This document shows positions 24,001 to 41,573 of a stretch of DNA of 64,000 bases, in pieces. Position 1 is the first letter of the stretch; every line of letters starts with the position of its first letter. Both the position numbers and the translations under genes were made by a program. This DNA comes from Ascaris suum (lineage: Eukaryota; Nematoda; Chromadorea; Rhabditida; Ascarididae). The notes below the pieces were generated by a model. That model ran no database searches. It had not been told where the DNA came from and was given only the letters and a program-made list of their open reading frames with translations. Where the stretch lies: contig CM024182.1 in the NCBI GenBank assembly GCA_013433145.1, forward strand, positions 3,520,501 through 3,584,500, read 5' to 3'.

Positions 24001-27000
24001 TTTGATCACTGATGATAAGCAAAACAAAAACCTCCCCATTACTACCGAATTTTAAATGAAAGGATTCAATACCCAAGACAAAAAAAAAACCAACTGCTCG
24101 TGGAAGTAAATTTAGCACCGAAAAGTTCTACTGATGACTTTCTATTGGCACAACTGATTCAATAAAACTTAACTAAAAATCAGTTTCCTCTTTTCTAGGT
24201 AAGAAATCGCGAAATACCAATGTTTCGATGAGTGAGTTTTCAAATATCAATGAACATACGTATGCTAAAATTTTTAACTTTTTAAACTATTTACAGTTTT
24301 CGAATAAACCCTATAAGAAATCATTGAAAATTTCTATTGAAATTTTCTAGACATTTTTCTACCGCAGTATAAAAAAAATTCAATATGTAAATTGAAAAAA
24401 ACTCGAACTAAGATTTTTGGAAGTTTTCATTCGTATGTAAAAATGAGATTAAATGTAGAATTTTCCGAAAAAAAAAACATTTCAAATACTTGATGATACT
24501 TATGTGAAATGTATCAAATGTTGGAAGATATGCATAGACAGTTATAAACGTTTCTAGCAATAGAAAAGAAAAATCTAGTGAAGAGAGGGAAAATTTTCAA
24601 GCAAATGATGAAAACGTAAAGATAAAAATTAAAAAATTTTTGCTCATGTAAGGTTAGGCTAAAAGCGACGTGTGCAGTATTCTTTTTTTTTCGACAATCC
24701 ATCTTCAATAGTTGTCCCCATTTTAAAATCGTCCTCCTTAAATCCTCAATTTTCTTTCATCCAACGAAAAGAATCAATCATTTCGTCTAAGAATGTATTT
24801 GCTTCACTAAACAAGAAATGAAGCAATGCTTATAGCTGTGTTCTCTTAATTCATTGTTCTCTAATTGTACGCTTCTTTATTGCTTTCAAAGATTTTTTTC
24901 CTACAACTTTGCTGACGATTCATAAAATGTCACTGTCTATAAACGAACTCTTGCCGATGAGGATGCATGAGTGTTGAACTTTCTTTACGCCTTTTATTGT
25001 CGGCGATGAAGTGAATAAGCGCATTAATTAATCAATAAACAAGTAAAAAAGTAAATAACAAATAAATTAATTTATAGATAAACAAATAAATGAACAAACG
25101 TGCAAGTAATTAAATAAATGAAAATAAAATAAGTTAAGAGTTAGATGTTCCCTTTTACCGTTATAAATAGTTCTCGGCACATTAAACAAATTGCTCATTC
25201 AGCCTTCATATTGAGATGAAAGAAGTGTGCAATTGAAGCAAATTCATAATTAGAAAGTAATTTTATAGATGCAAATGACCGCTTCTATTTCAAATATGAG
25301 GGAATATGGCATAGTTTAATGGATTCGTTGTGGGAAAACTGTCTTCTTTGTGGACGAAACAAATTTCAACTAAACAACGCAATCGCTCAATGCAAAAATT
25401 CACAAGAATTGATGATGTGATTGAAAGTTCATCGAGTTGCTTTAAAGCACAATGTGCAACGCTTCATAATGAGTGAATCTCTTTTCGAGGAACTCATTTG
25501 TCAAATTGATATATTTTTTCGATTATTCGATCTTCGAAATAGAATCTCTAGAATCTCACAGCATTCCTTCAGTGAATAAAATCATAATTAAATATTATTT
25601 TCTGAAATTCATTTGATTTTAGCATTCGATGAAGGCTCAACACTAAAATCAATTCTTTCCCGCCTTATAAAATTGAGAAAATATACCTGTTCTGTGGGAT
25701 TCTGCCCTAAAGAACGCATCGCAATGCCCAATTCTTTAGTCGATATTGTTCCATTGCCATCTTTATCGAACATCATAAACGCCTCACGAAACTCATCGAT
25801 TTCTTCCGGTGTTAACTGTAAATGTTGTTCATTAAGTTTGCGATCTGTTTAAAAGACAAGTTAAAGTTTAAAAGACAATTCACATCTATAATACTTTCAA
25901 AGCGTTTAAATTTCTAGTGGTGAATTTGGCTATCGAAAGTCTTTTGTGACAAAAACATGCAAGCCAATGCTCTTATATGTCACGTATTTTCGCCCATTGC
26001 TAAACAATAGCACAAAAAATGCCTCAAAATTTAACGTTATGCTCATGAAGAGTAAATGAGAGGGCCGTAGAGAGTTTGAAAGCGATGAGGTAATACACGG
26101 CAAATGCATTTGTTTTATATTTATCATTGCACACGTATAGAGCAAAAATGGAATATATATCTTCAAACGAATAAATATATTTTCGATGATAATCGTGACC
26201 TTTTCAGTTGTAAATAAGGTTTGGTTTTTTTTTCAACTGTAATTGAATGCATCCACCGATATTTCAAGTTTGAGATGAAAAAAAACGCCTTTCGATTTGA
26301 AATTTTCTATAAGCGATTCCTCAAAAGTTTGTCCGATGTCATGCAATAAACAATTTATTAAACATTTATCCGTTATATACTTTCATAAATGAATATATAA
26401 CAGAGGTTTGATTTATGATGCTGCCGTTAATGTGCTTCGTCACAATTGTTTGTTAGCTATAATATATAACGCACTATGTTGTCAATTATACTATACATAA
26501 TAGAGATAAAAAAAACGTATTTCTTCTTCATTCAAAGAAAAAGTTTTCTATAATCTTGACTAAATAAATAGAGGGAATCGATAACGTCGCACTATTAGTG
26601 CTTGACGGCATAAAGCAACTTATATGTTGAGGGTACTCCCTTCTGAAGTAAAACCACTCAAAAAGTTTACATTCAAGTAAGAGAACTAGTATAAAATAGT
26701 AAGATTCCGGAAATATCTACACTGATCATTGTTACTGATATTTGCTACCTTTTAGAAATACCACTTTATTAGAACTAAAAAAATGAGAGAAGTGATCTTT
26801 GATCGCTGAAAAATTTTTTCGGATGCTGAATTCATTTCTTTATTGGTCATCTAGAATTAGCTCCATCTTCTCAAATACTTAAGAATTCAAGGCGGCATTT
26901 GTACACTATTATGACAATTTTGAATGACTTTCTTTAGCGCTTTCTCTTGAATGATTGACATATTGCATATTAGCCATCAATATTGAAAATTCGAGGATTT

Positions 27001-28263
27001 CACATAGAACAAATATTATAGATTCTTCAATAAACTATTTGCAGTAGTAATGAGAGATCTAGCATAGAGCGAATATTTATTTCCATTTTTAAAACCGCTT
27101 TTCGTAAAAATTGCTATATTGAAGTGGAAATAAGAAAAGAATGTTGAATACTCATCAGATTGGCAAATTGCATAATTGCTTCTCTTTGAACAATTTGTTC
27201 GACGTTTTAATCCTTCTCTATCATTTCCACTTTGATGAAAAGTAAGCATCTATTTAAGCCAGAAAATGTTCAGCTATCATTCATTCCCATCGCTCATCTG
27301 CATAATAATTAAAATATCCATGCGTTTTTACTCTCATATTTGCATAATTTGTTAATATTCATATAGTCAATTGTTTAATAAAAAGTTTGCCCATATTAGC
27401 TCCCATATATACTTCAGTTCTTTCTCATATTTGATTTATTTGCAAACCACTTTAATTATTCTTGACGAATCTTAATGAGCTAAAAAAATTATGTTGTTAC
27501 GTGCGATTTCGATGTTGAAAAATAGGCAAATAAATTGAGTGACTGAATGAAACAATCCTCTTAATTAACGTTTTGAATTTTACCGCTGTTGTTTACTGAC
27601 TGTTATTGAGGACGACCATTTCCATTATCGAATGAAATTTTGAGACGAATGTATAATGAAGCAAAATTCCATTCGTCTATTTTCGCTCTTCAAATAAACT
27701 ACTTCAATTATTCTTTTTCATTTTGTTGAGAGTTACTTCCTTCCATTTGGATGAAATTAGCGAGATTTCGCTTGGCTCGACCATAGATGGGAAATTTGAT
27801 ATCTTGGTTCCCGTTACTAATATATTCATCATTTTATATTTGGAAAAATAATGCAAATTTCATTTCGAAACCCTCAGCCCGGAAACGATATTTCGAGGAC
27901 GACAAAATCATCGCCTTAGTAAATGTGTTAGCTCTCGATTCTAGATCTCGAGCTGAGAGCTTTTAGCAATCAGGAAATGTTGATAGGAGACGCGGGCGTG
28001 GCGAAAATTTTTTGGGAAAGTTACTCAAAAACAAACGAATACAGCAACAATTCCTTTGGTTAATTTTCAAAATCGATGTTGAAGACCGATATCTTCTGCG
28101 AAGAAATAATTAAATAGCTCAACGCTGAAAATCTTTTCATCACTTAGCAACAACCTACGAAAACGGAAGCAATAAGCGGCAAACGGTCGCTCACTTGTTT
28201 GATGATTTCCTCGCTGAATTGCATCATATTTGAAGTGCTTTGCGGTTGTGCACTCAACGCCAT
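21076..28263 (-). CDS. cal-1: Calmodulin-like protein CAL-1
   Basis: Five exons on the minus strand: 28195-28263 (ATG), 25687-25815, 23298-23483, 21794-21860, 21076-21128 (TGA). All junctions have GT...AG, and phases agree throughout (0,0,0,1). The product is 167 residues. EF-hand calcium loops lie at residues 40-51 ([12 protein letters not shown]), 76-87 ([12 protein letters not shown]), 112-123 ([12 protein letters not shown]) and 148-159 ([12 protein letters not shown]), all with canonical acidic positions 1, 3, 5 and 12. From [13 protein letters not shown] onward it closely follows C. elegans CAL-1 (161 residues); the first dozen residues differ and make it slightly longer. It is a cytosolic calcium sensor expected to bind target helices like calmodulin; its specific partners cannot be told from sequence. 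Introns, in order of transcription, are 2379, 2203, 1437 and 665 nt and contain no other recognisable gene. C. elegans has further calmodulin genes (cmd-1, cal-2 to cal-4), but the N-terminal extension and the [15 protein letters not shown] linker identify cal-1. Confidence 0.96.
21625..21660. repeat. C-rich pyrimidine tract in cal-1 intron 4
   Basis: CCCTCCCC/CCCTCC-type tract on the plus strand inside the last intron of the calmodulin-like gene (purine-rich on the transcribed strand). Similar to the other C-rich tracts listed here. Confidence 0.7.
25025..25135. repeat. Degenerate AAAT-type tetranucleotide repeat
   Basis: Recurring AAATAAAT/AAACAAAT/AATGAACA units with many substitutions, within intron 2 of the calmodulin-like gene. 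Looks like an old simple-sequence expansion. Confidence 0.6.
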
Positions 28264-28290
28264 TGTGTTTGAATATAGCTGAAAAATAAG
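28264..28290 (-). promoter_or_regulatory. Trans-splice-type acceptor upstream of cal-1 ATG
   Basis: On the minus strand the bases just before the ATG read atttttcag| followed by a 15-nt leader. The acceptor AG lies at plus positions 28279-28280. This is the nematode acceptor consensus at the short distance from the start codon that is typical of SL1 addition. It could equally be the 3' end of an intron from an upstream 5' UTR or alternative first exon. Confidence 0.6.
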
Positions 28291-28405
28291 ATCACTGACT
28301 TATTAACTTTATCTTTTCAGTAATCAAAATTGGAAGTGCTGCAAGACATAGATATCATGTCGACGTACATATCTAACTATCATATAAGATGCTGCCTTAA
28401 AATTA

Positions 28406-30460
<2,055 letters not shown>

Positions 30461-30697
30461 GTGAATAATATATCATTTGTGATGCTGTCTGAGGATAGGA
30501 AAAAAAATTCACTCGAAGAGACTCATTTGTTTGGAACATTCATCAAACGGATAAAAACCTTGCAAGCACTAGAAGAAAGATTGCATTATGATCAGGCTAA
30601 GCACAATAGAGTACTTCTTTCCGCTATTGAGAGCATCATTCACTTTTGCTCATCGCATCCTAACAAGGGTAGTAGAGAAAAGCGAAAGAAAATGAAA
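30461..30697 (+). CDS. Possible first exon of unknown plus-strand gene
   Basis: An ATG-started frame of exactly 79 codons ends at a strong donor (ATGAAA|gtaagc), phase 0. The sequence is mixed and charged with helical character (LFGTFIKRIKTLQALEERL, then RVLLSAIESIIHFCSSHP) and ends in a basic Lys/Arg cluster (SREKRKKMK) typical of a nuclear or polyanion-binding segment. An internal Met at codon 8 is an alternative start. No next exon in phase was identified and the product is not recognised. Confidence 0.3.
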
Positions 30698-30887
30698 GTA
30701 AGCTTGAATCTCAGAGATCTGACGGCCACTGCTGTATGTAATGGAATGACCCACACCAGACTGAGGATATTCACAAAATAAACAGTGGAAGGCGTCAACG
30801 TGCTTGCGTAAGGGTAGATTTCATCATCCACGCAATGGAAGGTAGGTTTCGAGTCAATGCTGCTCCTAGCGCTTCTTCTTTGTACGG

Positions 30888-30951
30888 TCCCACTCCTCCT
30901 CTCTCTGTGCCCTCCTCTGTCACTATCTCTCCCGCTCTTTCTCATTCTCCC
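30888..30951. repeat. C-rich pyrimidine tract
   Basis: CTCCTCCTCTCTCTG...CTCCC tract of about 60 bases on the plus strand. Same character as the tract at 33059-33125, about 2.2 kb away, and those elsewhere in the window. Confidence 0.75.
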
Positions 30952-33058
30952 TTATTACTGATTTACTTTCTAACCGATATAATAAGTAATAACGTAAAAT
31001 TTGCATTGCTACTTGTTGCTTTGCTGTTTGCGTCGAAGTGCTTGTGTCATACGTAATAATAGCAGCATAGTAGGAACACTGAATAAGCGAACACGCAACG
31101 TGTACGGCAGTTGACTTGAATACATATATTTCATCAACTTTTCTGAATAGAATACAAAAACTTGATCGTACCTTCAGCTATAATTTTGGGCTTGTTGCAA
31201 ATTGATTTTGAAATGTTTAGAGCAGATATCTTTAATGCAAGCTCACCCACCGCCTCCTTCGCTCTCCCTTACTCGTCATCCCTTTGCTGCAAAGATAAAG
31301 GCGAGACAAGTTTAAAGGTCATTGAATTTGATTTCATAAAACTCGTTTTTCTTTCGTTGCAAAAATGTATGTACATGTTTAGACATATTTAATTCTCCCC
31401 AGCAATTTTCAAAATTTGTTGGTTTGATGAAATTGAAATGAGAGCTCATTGTGAGTTGTCACGCTATAGTGCATATACCAAGTTCGATTCAAAAGTCATT
31501 CACATATATGTAAGCACATTTAGGCTTAAAGCATAAAGCGGCTATAACACATACCACAAATGCAAATTTGTAAATCAGCGTGAATAGCAAATATATCAAA
31601 TCTATGCAAACAGAAATTCAAGGGATTCGATTTCCTCTAGCGCTTAAGAAGATGTATACCAATGAAGGGGCCTCTATTCACGATTATGAGCTTGAATTTT
31701 TCAAAATGCATCGATCTTGTCATTTCACAACGCCTTTAGACTTGAAATGGCATTTAAATTGCATCAATAATAAAGCGTTAGATTGAATGGCTTTGGCGAT
31801 GCTCTAGGTATATTTTCGGTTGCGAAGTGGAACCACCTGCTCAAGGGATGGTATCATACAGATTATATGCACAGAGAGAGTATATAACAGCAAATTTGAA
31901 TATTTCAAAGCAAATTCAGTTAATTATTTCTAACGACGCAAAAAAATTTGAAGAAAAAATACACTCGTTATTGAAATGCGTGAAATAATCATATGCTTAA
32001 AAATGAAGGTCTTCAAGGATGAGGTGAGAATTTTCCATGCCTCCTCTTTCTCATTCTAAAAGACGAGATTCTTTTTTTCTTTCATTTTCCTTGCAAAATT
32101 GCGTACCGAGTATTATTAAGTAATATTCTAGCGATTTTGAAGTATCCATTTGGAAAGGATTTCGAACATAAGAGTTGGTTTTTACTGAAGAAAACTATGG
32201 TGATCGAGAAGTGGTTTTTATTTCTCACTCCATTCGAAGAAGAGACATTTGCTCGCTGGCGGCTTTATTTTTAACCCACAAAAATTCGAGTAAATACGCT
32301 AGATTATCCAATCGACGATAAACTCTGATAACACATAACAACAACGAAACAATAGTCGAAAATTTGTCGGCAAAATTCGATTTCGCGCTTAACCAACTGA
32401 CATATTACAACAATTTGAGTTCATCATTGATGAGACACCCGCCACCGTGGCAACTGACATCATCATTCGCAAATTTTCAGCGTACCACACTCTCATAGCA
32501 ACGCATTTCACACATTTCTATGCATTACGAACATTGCGCTTTCTTAGAAAAACCAGCTGAATCCCGCATATGTCAGCTTCATTTTTTGGATTTATTTGCT
32601 AACATTGTAATGTTGAGGAAATTTTCTCGAACGAGAAGAAATAACAAATACTCGTAGTAATGTAACACTTCGTCAATCAATACTGATTGCATTATTTTCA
32701 TTTTTTTTAAATTTATAATTTTCTAATAAAATCTACCTCTAAGCACTTCTACAGATTTCTCTCTTTTATTCCAAATTTCGTTACGATTCAACACACACAC
32801 TTTGTGAGTTGTAGGTGCTTAAAGAAACCATGAAATTTCTCTATCAAATGCGTTCTTCTATCAGTCGGATGCAAATAAGAAGGAAACTTTTGCGGTCTAG
32901 AATTTGTAAAAGCGATCACTTTCTTGCGAAAACAATATTAAGTGTTTTATCTTTATTTCTGTATGTTTAAGCAACCGGTTCGACTAGTCGGCTGAAACGC
33001 AATGGCGCATATTGCAACAGCTCTTGCACTTCTTTGGTTAGAGCTTGCTTTATGCGCC

Positions 33059-33125
33059 TCCAATTCTCCTCGCCACCCTATCTCTCCCCTTCCCCATTCC
33101 ACACCTCCCCTTCACCCTGTCACCT
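33059..33125. repeat. C-rich pyrimidine tract
   Basis: Plus-strand tract of TCTCC/CCCTTCCCC/CACCTCCCC units, strongly C-rich against an AT-rich background. Confidence 0.75.
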
Positions 33126-33635
33126 TCGCACAACAACAGTCGGTCGCAAAACACGACTATGCTATGCCTCATATCTCAATGATTCAGTGATATATGCAAG
33201 TATACAAACACATTCCTTCTCAACGCTTATTTCCGGTACTTTGGAAACTCCTATCAACGCATGAGCAAATTGACAATGATAAGGCGTCAGTAGCCCGATT
33301 TCACAAAACAAGATTCAAAGAGCTGCTCAATGATCGAAAGCACAATTGCCTATTGCCTGTACAGGTCGTAAATTTCGTTAATTGTAACACTGTAAGCTTC
33401 TTAAATTTTTCAAAACGTTAGTTTTTGAGATAACATTATGAATTAAGTGATGTTGATATATTCAGGCTCACAATTACAGCCACAAGCAAAATGACTACAC
33501 GCACAAAATAGTAAAACAAAAGCTCATAAAAGTTTACTAGTGAGCGCGTCAAAGCTAACTGAGGTGCCACTTTATAGCACAATGGCAATGAATCTTTTCA
33601 CATTTGTTGGTATGCAAGTGGGCGGTCGTTGGATG

Positions 33636-33653
33636 AACGAAAGCGCTTTCGTT
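33636..33653. repeat. 18-bp perfect palindrome
   Basis: AACGAAAGCGCTTTCGTT is its own reverse complement. It could be a dimeric protein binding site; nothing nearby tells which. Confidence 0.85.
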
Positions 33654-34069
33654 GATCATTACGCATTCTCATCAACGAAACACTGAGCGCATATTAAACA
33701 CAATGGTAAGGAGTAGCACCTCATCGATTAGCTAATCGCCTGTCTATGAAACGTTTTACACGGTTAGAAAACCCTAATAGCTTATGATATTTGTAATATC
33801 TATTTGATTGTTTAAAAACTTTCAAATAGGTGCTTTAAAAGCATGAATTGTAGAAAACTTGTAAATGCTAGATGATATTAGATGTAAGCTTTATGTTTGG
33901 ATGAAGTCCACTATAAATAGTCACTTGAAGATGTCAATTTAAGCATTATTGAATCATTTAATACTCGCAAGTCAAATCCAAGAATATCATCGGAAGAAAA
34001 TATTTCAACAAAAACAACTTACTTATAGCACGTAAGCTACATGGAAATGAAACGTTTTTGTGGGCATAT

Positions 34070-37388
<3,319 letters not shown>

Positions 37389-37610
37389 ATGCGGAATTCG
37401 AGACGCTTGTTTACTCGAGAAAATTGTTTGTTGATTGCGTTTATTGCATTCGTAATGATTGACAATAGTATGGCATATTGCAGTGTTAGTGAAGTGAAAA
37501 CACTGAAAGACCATAGAGGAACTGCACGATTCGCACTGAATTTCATATTGTCCCGAAGTGATTCAACTTTTCGACGTTCACCATATAGGAAAAAAATAAA
37601 TAAAACGTAA
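37389..37610 (+). CDS. Possible small secreted protein, 73 residues
   Basis: A complete ATG-to-TAA frame. It has a basic start (RNSRRLFTREN), a hydrophobic stretch (CLLIAFIAFVMIDNSMA) that would serve as a signal peptide with cleavage near AYC, and then about 44 mostly polar, basic residues ending RRSPYRKKINKT. AATAAA overlaps the stop region. A single Cys follows the predicted cleavage site. Pairs of basic residues are compatible with a processed peptide precursor, but no known neuropeptide motif is seen. No strong trans-splice acceptor precedes the ATG. At this length in AT-rich DNA it could be chance. Confidence 0.3.
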   Translation: MRNSRRLFTRENCLLIAFIAFVMIDNSMAYCSVSEVKTLKDHRGTARFALNFILSRSDSTFRRSPYRKKINKT

Positions 37611-39400
37611 TGAGAAATTGGTGTTAAATAAAAAAAGACTAACAATTGAAAATACCGGTTGTCTAAAGTAATAAGGCTGAAATTTTCTTCAACTCAAAGA
37701 AAAGAGCGAGATGGATACCGAAAAAAAACCACGAAAACTTGATAAGATTTCACCTGGAAATTTTGGAAGATTAAAATTCGCGTGCCCAACAACATAGCAA
37801 TCTCGATTAGAGAGCCTCTTCTTCCTCCTTTCTCTAGTCCCCCATCCCCTCGAGAAAGAAATATCGCTTATGCAAGCGCAGTTTCCGTATCGCAAAAACT
37901 CTTAAAATTTCTTTTTTTTTTGATGACCATTTACCAAGGAAAAGTGACGCTGATGCGTGCTAAGCGCGTTAAAAGCCATCAGCGATCCGAGAGGAAATTC
38001 TACGCACCAATGAACGTTTCAGTAGACGTCGTTAAGGCTTGAAATTGTGCTGCGACGATGATTAAGATGCTCATATTTATTATTCATCAAAAGTGCACCC
38101 CATTTCTTATAGAATTCGTTTCGTATACGATAGCTATGAAAGTGGATGTGGTCATCCATTTATGCATAGAAACTAGAAGTTGGCCAGTAATATTCTGAAA
38201 TCGCCATAAATATCTATGTTTTTACCACGAAACTGGAGCGGACATCCAAAAACTATTCTGGAATCTCTGAATTTTGCAGATTTCTGAATGAGCAAAAAAA
38301 TTTTCTAATTTTCGGGTTCCCAAATTCATTTCGGACATTCTCAGGTTCAGAGTAGTGGGGAGGGGGACGGGGGCAATCGGTTTCATTCGAGAATTTAAAG
38401 CATTTTCATTTACACGAAAGAGTAAGTCCGCAGTATGGAGTCGCTTAAATGAGAAAAAAAAAGCGCTGAATGAAATATTTAAAGGAATTGAGTTTTTTCA
38501 TGGTTGTCTGAAATATGTGGCCTTATTCTTCGGAGATGAAAATAATTTTTTATGGATGAGTTCTTATAGCATCTTTTACAATATCGTGGCATATCTCTGA
38601 CAGCAATAAGTTCAGTTTAAATAAATAAATGGTGAAGCGAAATAAGTGAGGCCGATGCCTTGGATCCTTCAGGGCCTACGATGAGATCTACAGGATGGAT
38701 TTTAGAGACAGTTCACTCATCAAACACAGGAATGAGCAGGCCTTAAACCACCCGGAAACATAGTTCTGCGGTAGCACTGAATTGTACCAGTTATGCAACC
38801 AACAACTGGCGTAGCAGACCAATGTTGTAAGGCAAAATGTAGTAAGTATACAAGCCGAAGTAATGAAAAATAAAATATACCGTTCGCAAAAGATCAAAAA
38901 GTTAGCCAAACGAAGAGCAACAAAGAAAGTGTTTCCTTGCTTAAAAAATTCGAGATTTTAAGTCTTTGAAGACAATTTGGGAGATAAATTTTTCACGTTT
39001 TCAGGAAATGATAGAAAACTAACTACTTTATAACTTAATCATGAGGTCCTATCTTTGAGACATTAGATCACTAAATTTACTACTCATATTTTACAATTTT
39101 CTAGGTCGGATCATATAGCACCTTGGCTAATAATTTTTGTTGGCGAGATTCTCTGAAAATTGGAAGTACGAAATCTCACTGATTTAAAGATGTCAACATG
39201 AAAATCTATAGTAAAATTTAGTAAATTCTTAGAGCAACTTCGACACACCTGTTAATCACAGCTCGAAATCGAAACGATGAACTGTATTGAGTAATAAAGT
39301 TGAAGAAAAGAAGTGGCACTACACGACGTAAGCACATAATAAATTCATCCCAAAACACTAGAGCGTGGAAATTAGAGAGAAATTCGAAGTAGAAAATGTA
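37611..39400. other. Gene-poor stretch
   Basis: Contains a C-rich pyrimidine tract (37811-37850). An 86-codon plus-strand frame at 37782-38042 and an 81-codon one at 38355-38600 lack supporting splice or start signals. Otherwise AT-rich. Confidence 0.3.
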
Positions 39401-39785
39401 AAAAATGCATAAGTCAATCGCAAACAAGTGTCGACGCGTGCCAGGGAAATTGATGTGACATGTATTTTTGCATCCGACGTATCTAGCCAACTATCTCCAC
39501 CAGTTACCTCCAGGAGTAATCTTCTAAATTATTATGCAGTTGCAAAGAAAGACGACCTAGTGGATGCCATCACGAGCAATATGTTTAGCATAACAGAAAA
39601 TGCTGTATTATAACACAAAAATATAACACATTTATGCATTATGACAGAAGTTACTGCTAGATGTGGTGTACAAAAACGCGTTAGTCAAGTGCAAACAAGT
39701 GGGGAAACACCTTAAAGGAAATGATATGATAAGTGCTTTTATAGCCCATTTGTCGAATCAATTCACTTCCACAAGTTATCCAGAA
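39401..39785. repeat. Diverged direct duplication, spacing about 270 bp
   Basis: The segment starting near 39401 (AAAAATGC, then AGTCAATCGCAAACAAGTG) is repeated near 39670 (AAAAACGC, then AGTCAAGTGCAAACAAGTG). Further similarity follows in order: GGAAATtGATgTGA, and CCACcAGTTAcCTCCAG against CCACaAGTTAtCCAG. Similarity extends over roughly 110 bases with substitutions and small gaps, so the duplication is old. No coding sense in either copy. Confidence 0.55.
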
Positions 39786-41573
39786 AGAAAATAATATGCA
39801 ATATAACCTGTCTAGTTTATTGACGATAGCAATGATAAAAATAATACTCAAAATAATGGTAGAAATAAAAATAGAAAAAGATAATTATATCGACAACAAT
39901 AATCATCATTGTAACAGTAATAACAATGAAAGTAGCCTTCGTCCAATTTGCATCTTTGCAGTTGACAACATTATTATTATGGTGGCCATAAGCAATACAA
40001 ATTTCTTTCTGTCTGTTCGTTACTATATAAATATCATTCTTCAGCTCTATGCTAGTCACAATCATCATTTGCCAATCATGCGCATTTCCGCCGCTCCACC
40101 TGAGGCGATCATAGCGCCATGTTTCATTGATCCGACCACCCGCATAAATTTACTACAGAAAAAAAAAACTTGCTTTTCCTATACCTAGTCGACGTGAAAT
40201 GACGACTAGATGTGTATAAAATTTATGCAAAGTTTTTAGCACCTCTAATGTTAAACCGTTTTCAATATTGATGGGTCAACAAGAATTATGAGGTATAGCA
40301 TAATTCCAGATTTCATGGTATTCACATTTATTATTACCGGTCACACTAACAAACACTTCTAGTCTTCCAGACACAACGTCGCCATATCCAACTTTTGTAA
40401 AACACAGGTGCTATCACCACAAAATAGCATTAGGCATTCACAATATAAAATAAGAAAGCGGAGCGGAAGTAAACAAAATGGCGTCATATTTTGAAAGAAA
40501 CTAAAGCCGTTCCGCTCTGCTATACATTTTCGCCACTACTTGAGACAATCACAGTAAAAAGCATATCTTGACGTATGCCTAATCAACTGCTGCAGTAACG
40601 ATTGTTGGAAAACTTCATCAAGTTTAATTTTTTCTGCAATGAAGATAGTATAATGATGAGGTCCGAAAGCCTCGTAATTATCACTCAAACAGAACGCCTC
40701 AACAAAAAACAAGAATTTCAGGAAAGTAAACAACTCGAAAATATTGCAGAACTTGATTTGGCGAACGCGTTGAAGCATAAATCACCTAAATAGTCCATTG
40801 TTTCGAAGCGAATAACTTTTGCCCGAATTAATATTTCTTACTCATCTCAGCTCCACTTGAATGTGGACGTAAACAAAATTAGGCGTTAATTCAATGATTC
40901 TCATCGGGATTCTAATTTGAGAAACGCGAAACGATATTACACGAAAGTCAACAACAATCTAAAACTCACTGCAAATAAAATGAACCTTTTTATTGTCCCA
41001 TTTAAAAGAATCAAAGAAAGCGTTACGCTTACGACGTTACGATAATTGATGGATTTTTAGTTCTATAATGTCTAACATCCACGTGAGTTGAAGAGCAAAG
41101 CAGTCATAAGACCTCTAAAGAGGATAGTTCGTCGAAAGAATAAAATACCAAATTAAATTTTTTTAAAATATAATCATCAAATATGTAAAATAATATGCCG
41201 AATCTACTGCTTTGTTTATCTGTCGAATCTTTTTGGTGAAAGCATCACAATTGTGAACGAACAATTGGTACACATAAAAGAGCAAGAATGCAATCAAACA
41301 TAACTAATGAAGCAAAAATAGAAGCCGAAATTCTTTGATCGCTTAAAAGAAAACACTTGAATGAATGAAAGACGCTAATAAAATCTACTTATGCTGAACA
41401 AGAATCTAGTCTTTTGATTGAATGACCACATGTACTCAGCGTTTTCGCTTCTATTCTCTTTTTTTCGCTCCTCATATGTATATAAAACTTTGTGTGAAAT
41501 GCTAGTTTTCAAAGTAAAACGTGCCCTAGTCACATTTTCGCCGCAAGCTTAATGCAATGAAAGCAACGCTATC
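39786..41573. other. Gene-poor stretch with one weak exon candidate
   Basis: A plus-strand acceptor (aagaatttcag|) at 40721 opens a 24-codon frame, 40722-40793, ending TAG (ESKQLENIAELDLANALKHK). It could be a last exon, but the same DNA is open on the minus strand for 80 codons. The remainder is AT-rich, with an AAT/CAT-rich low-complexity patch at 39880-39930. Confidence 0.25.
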
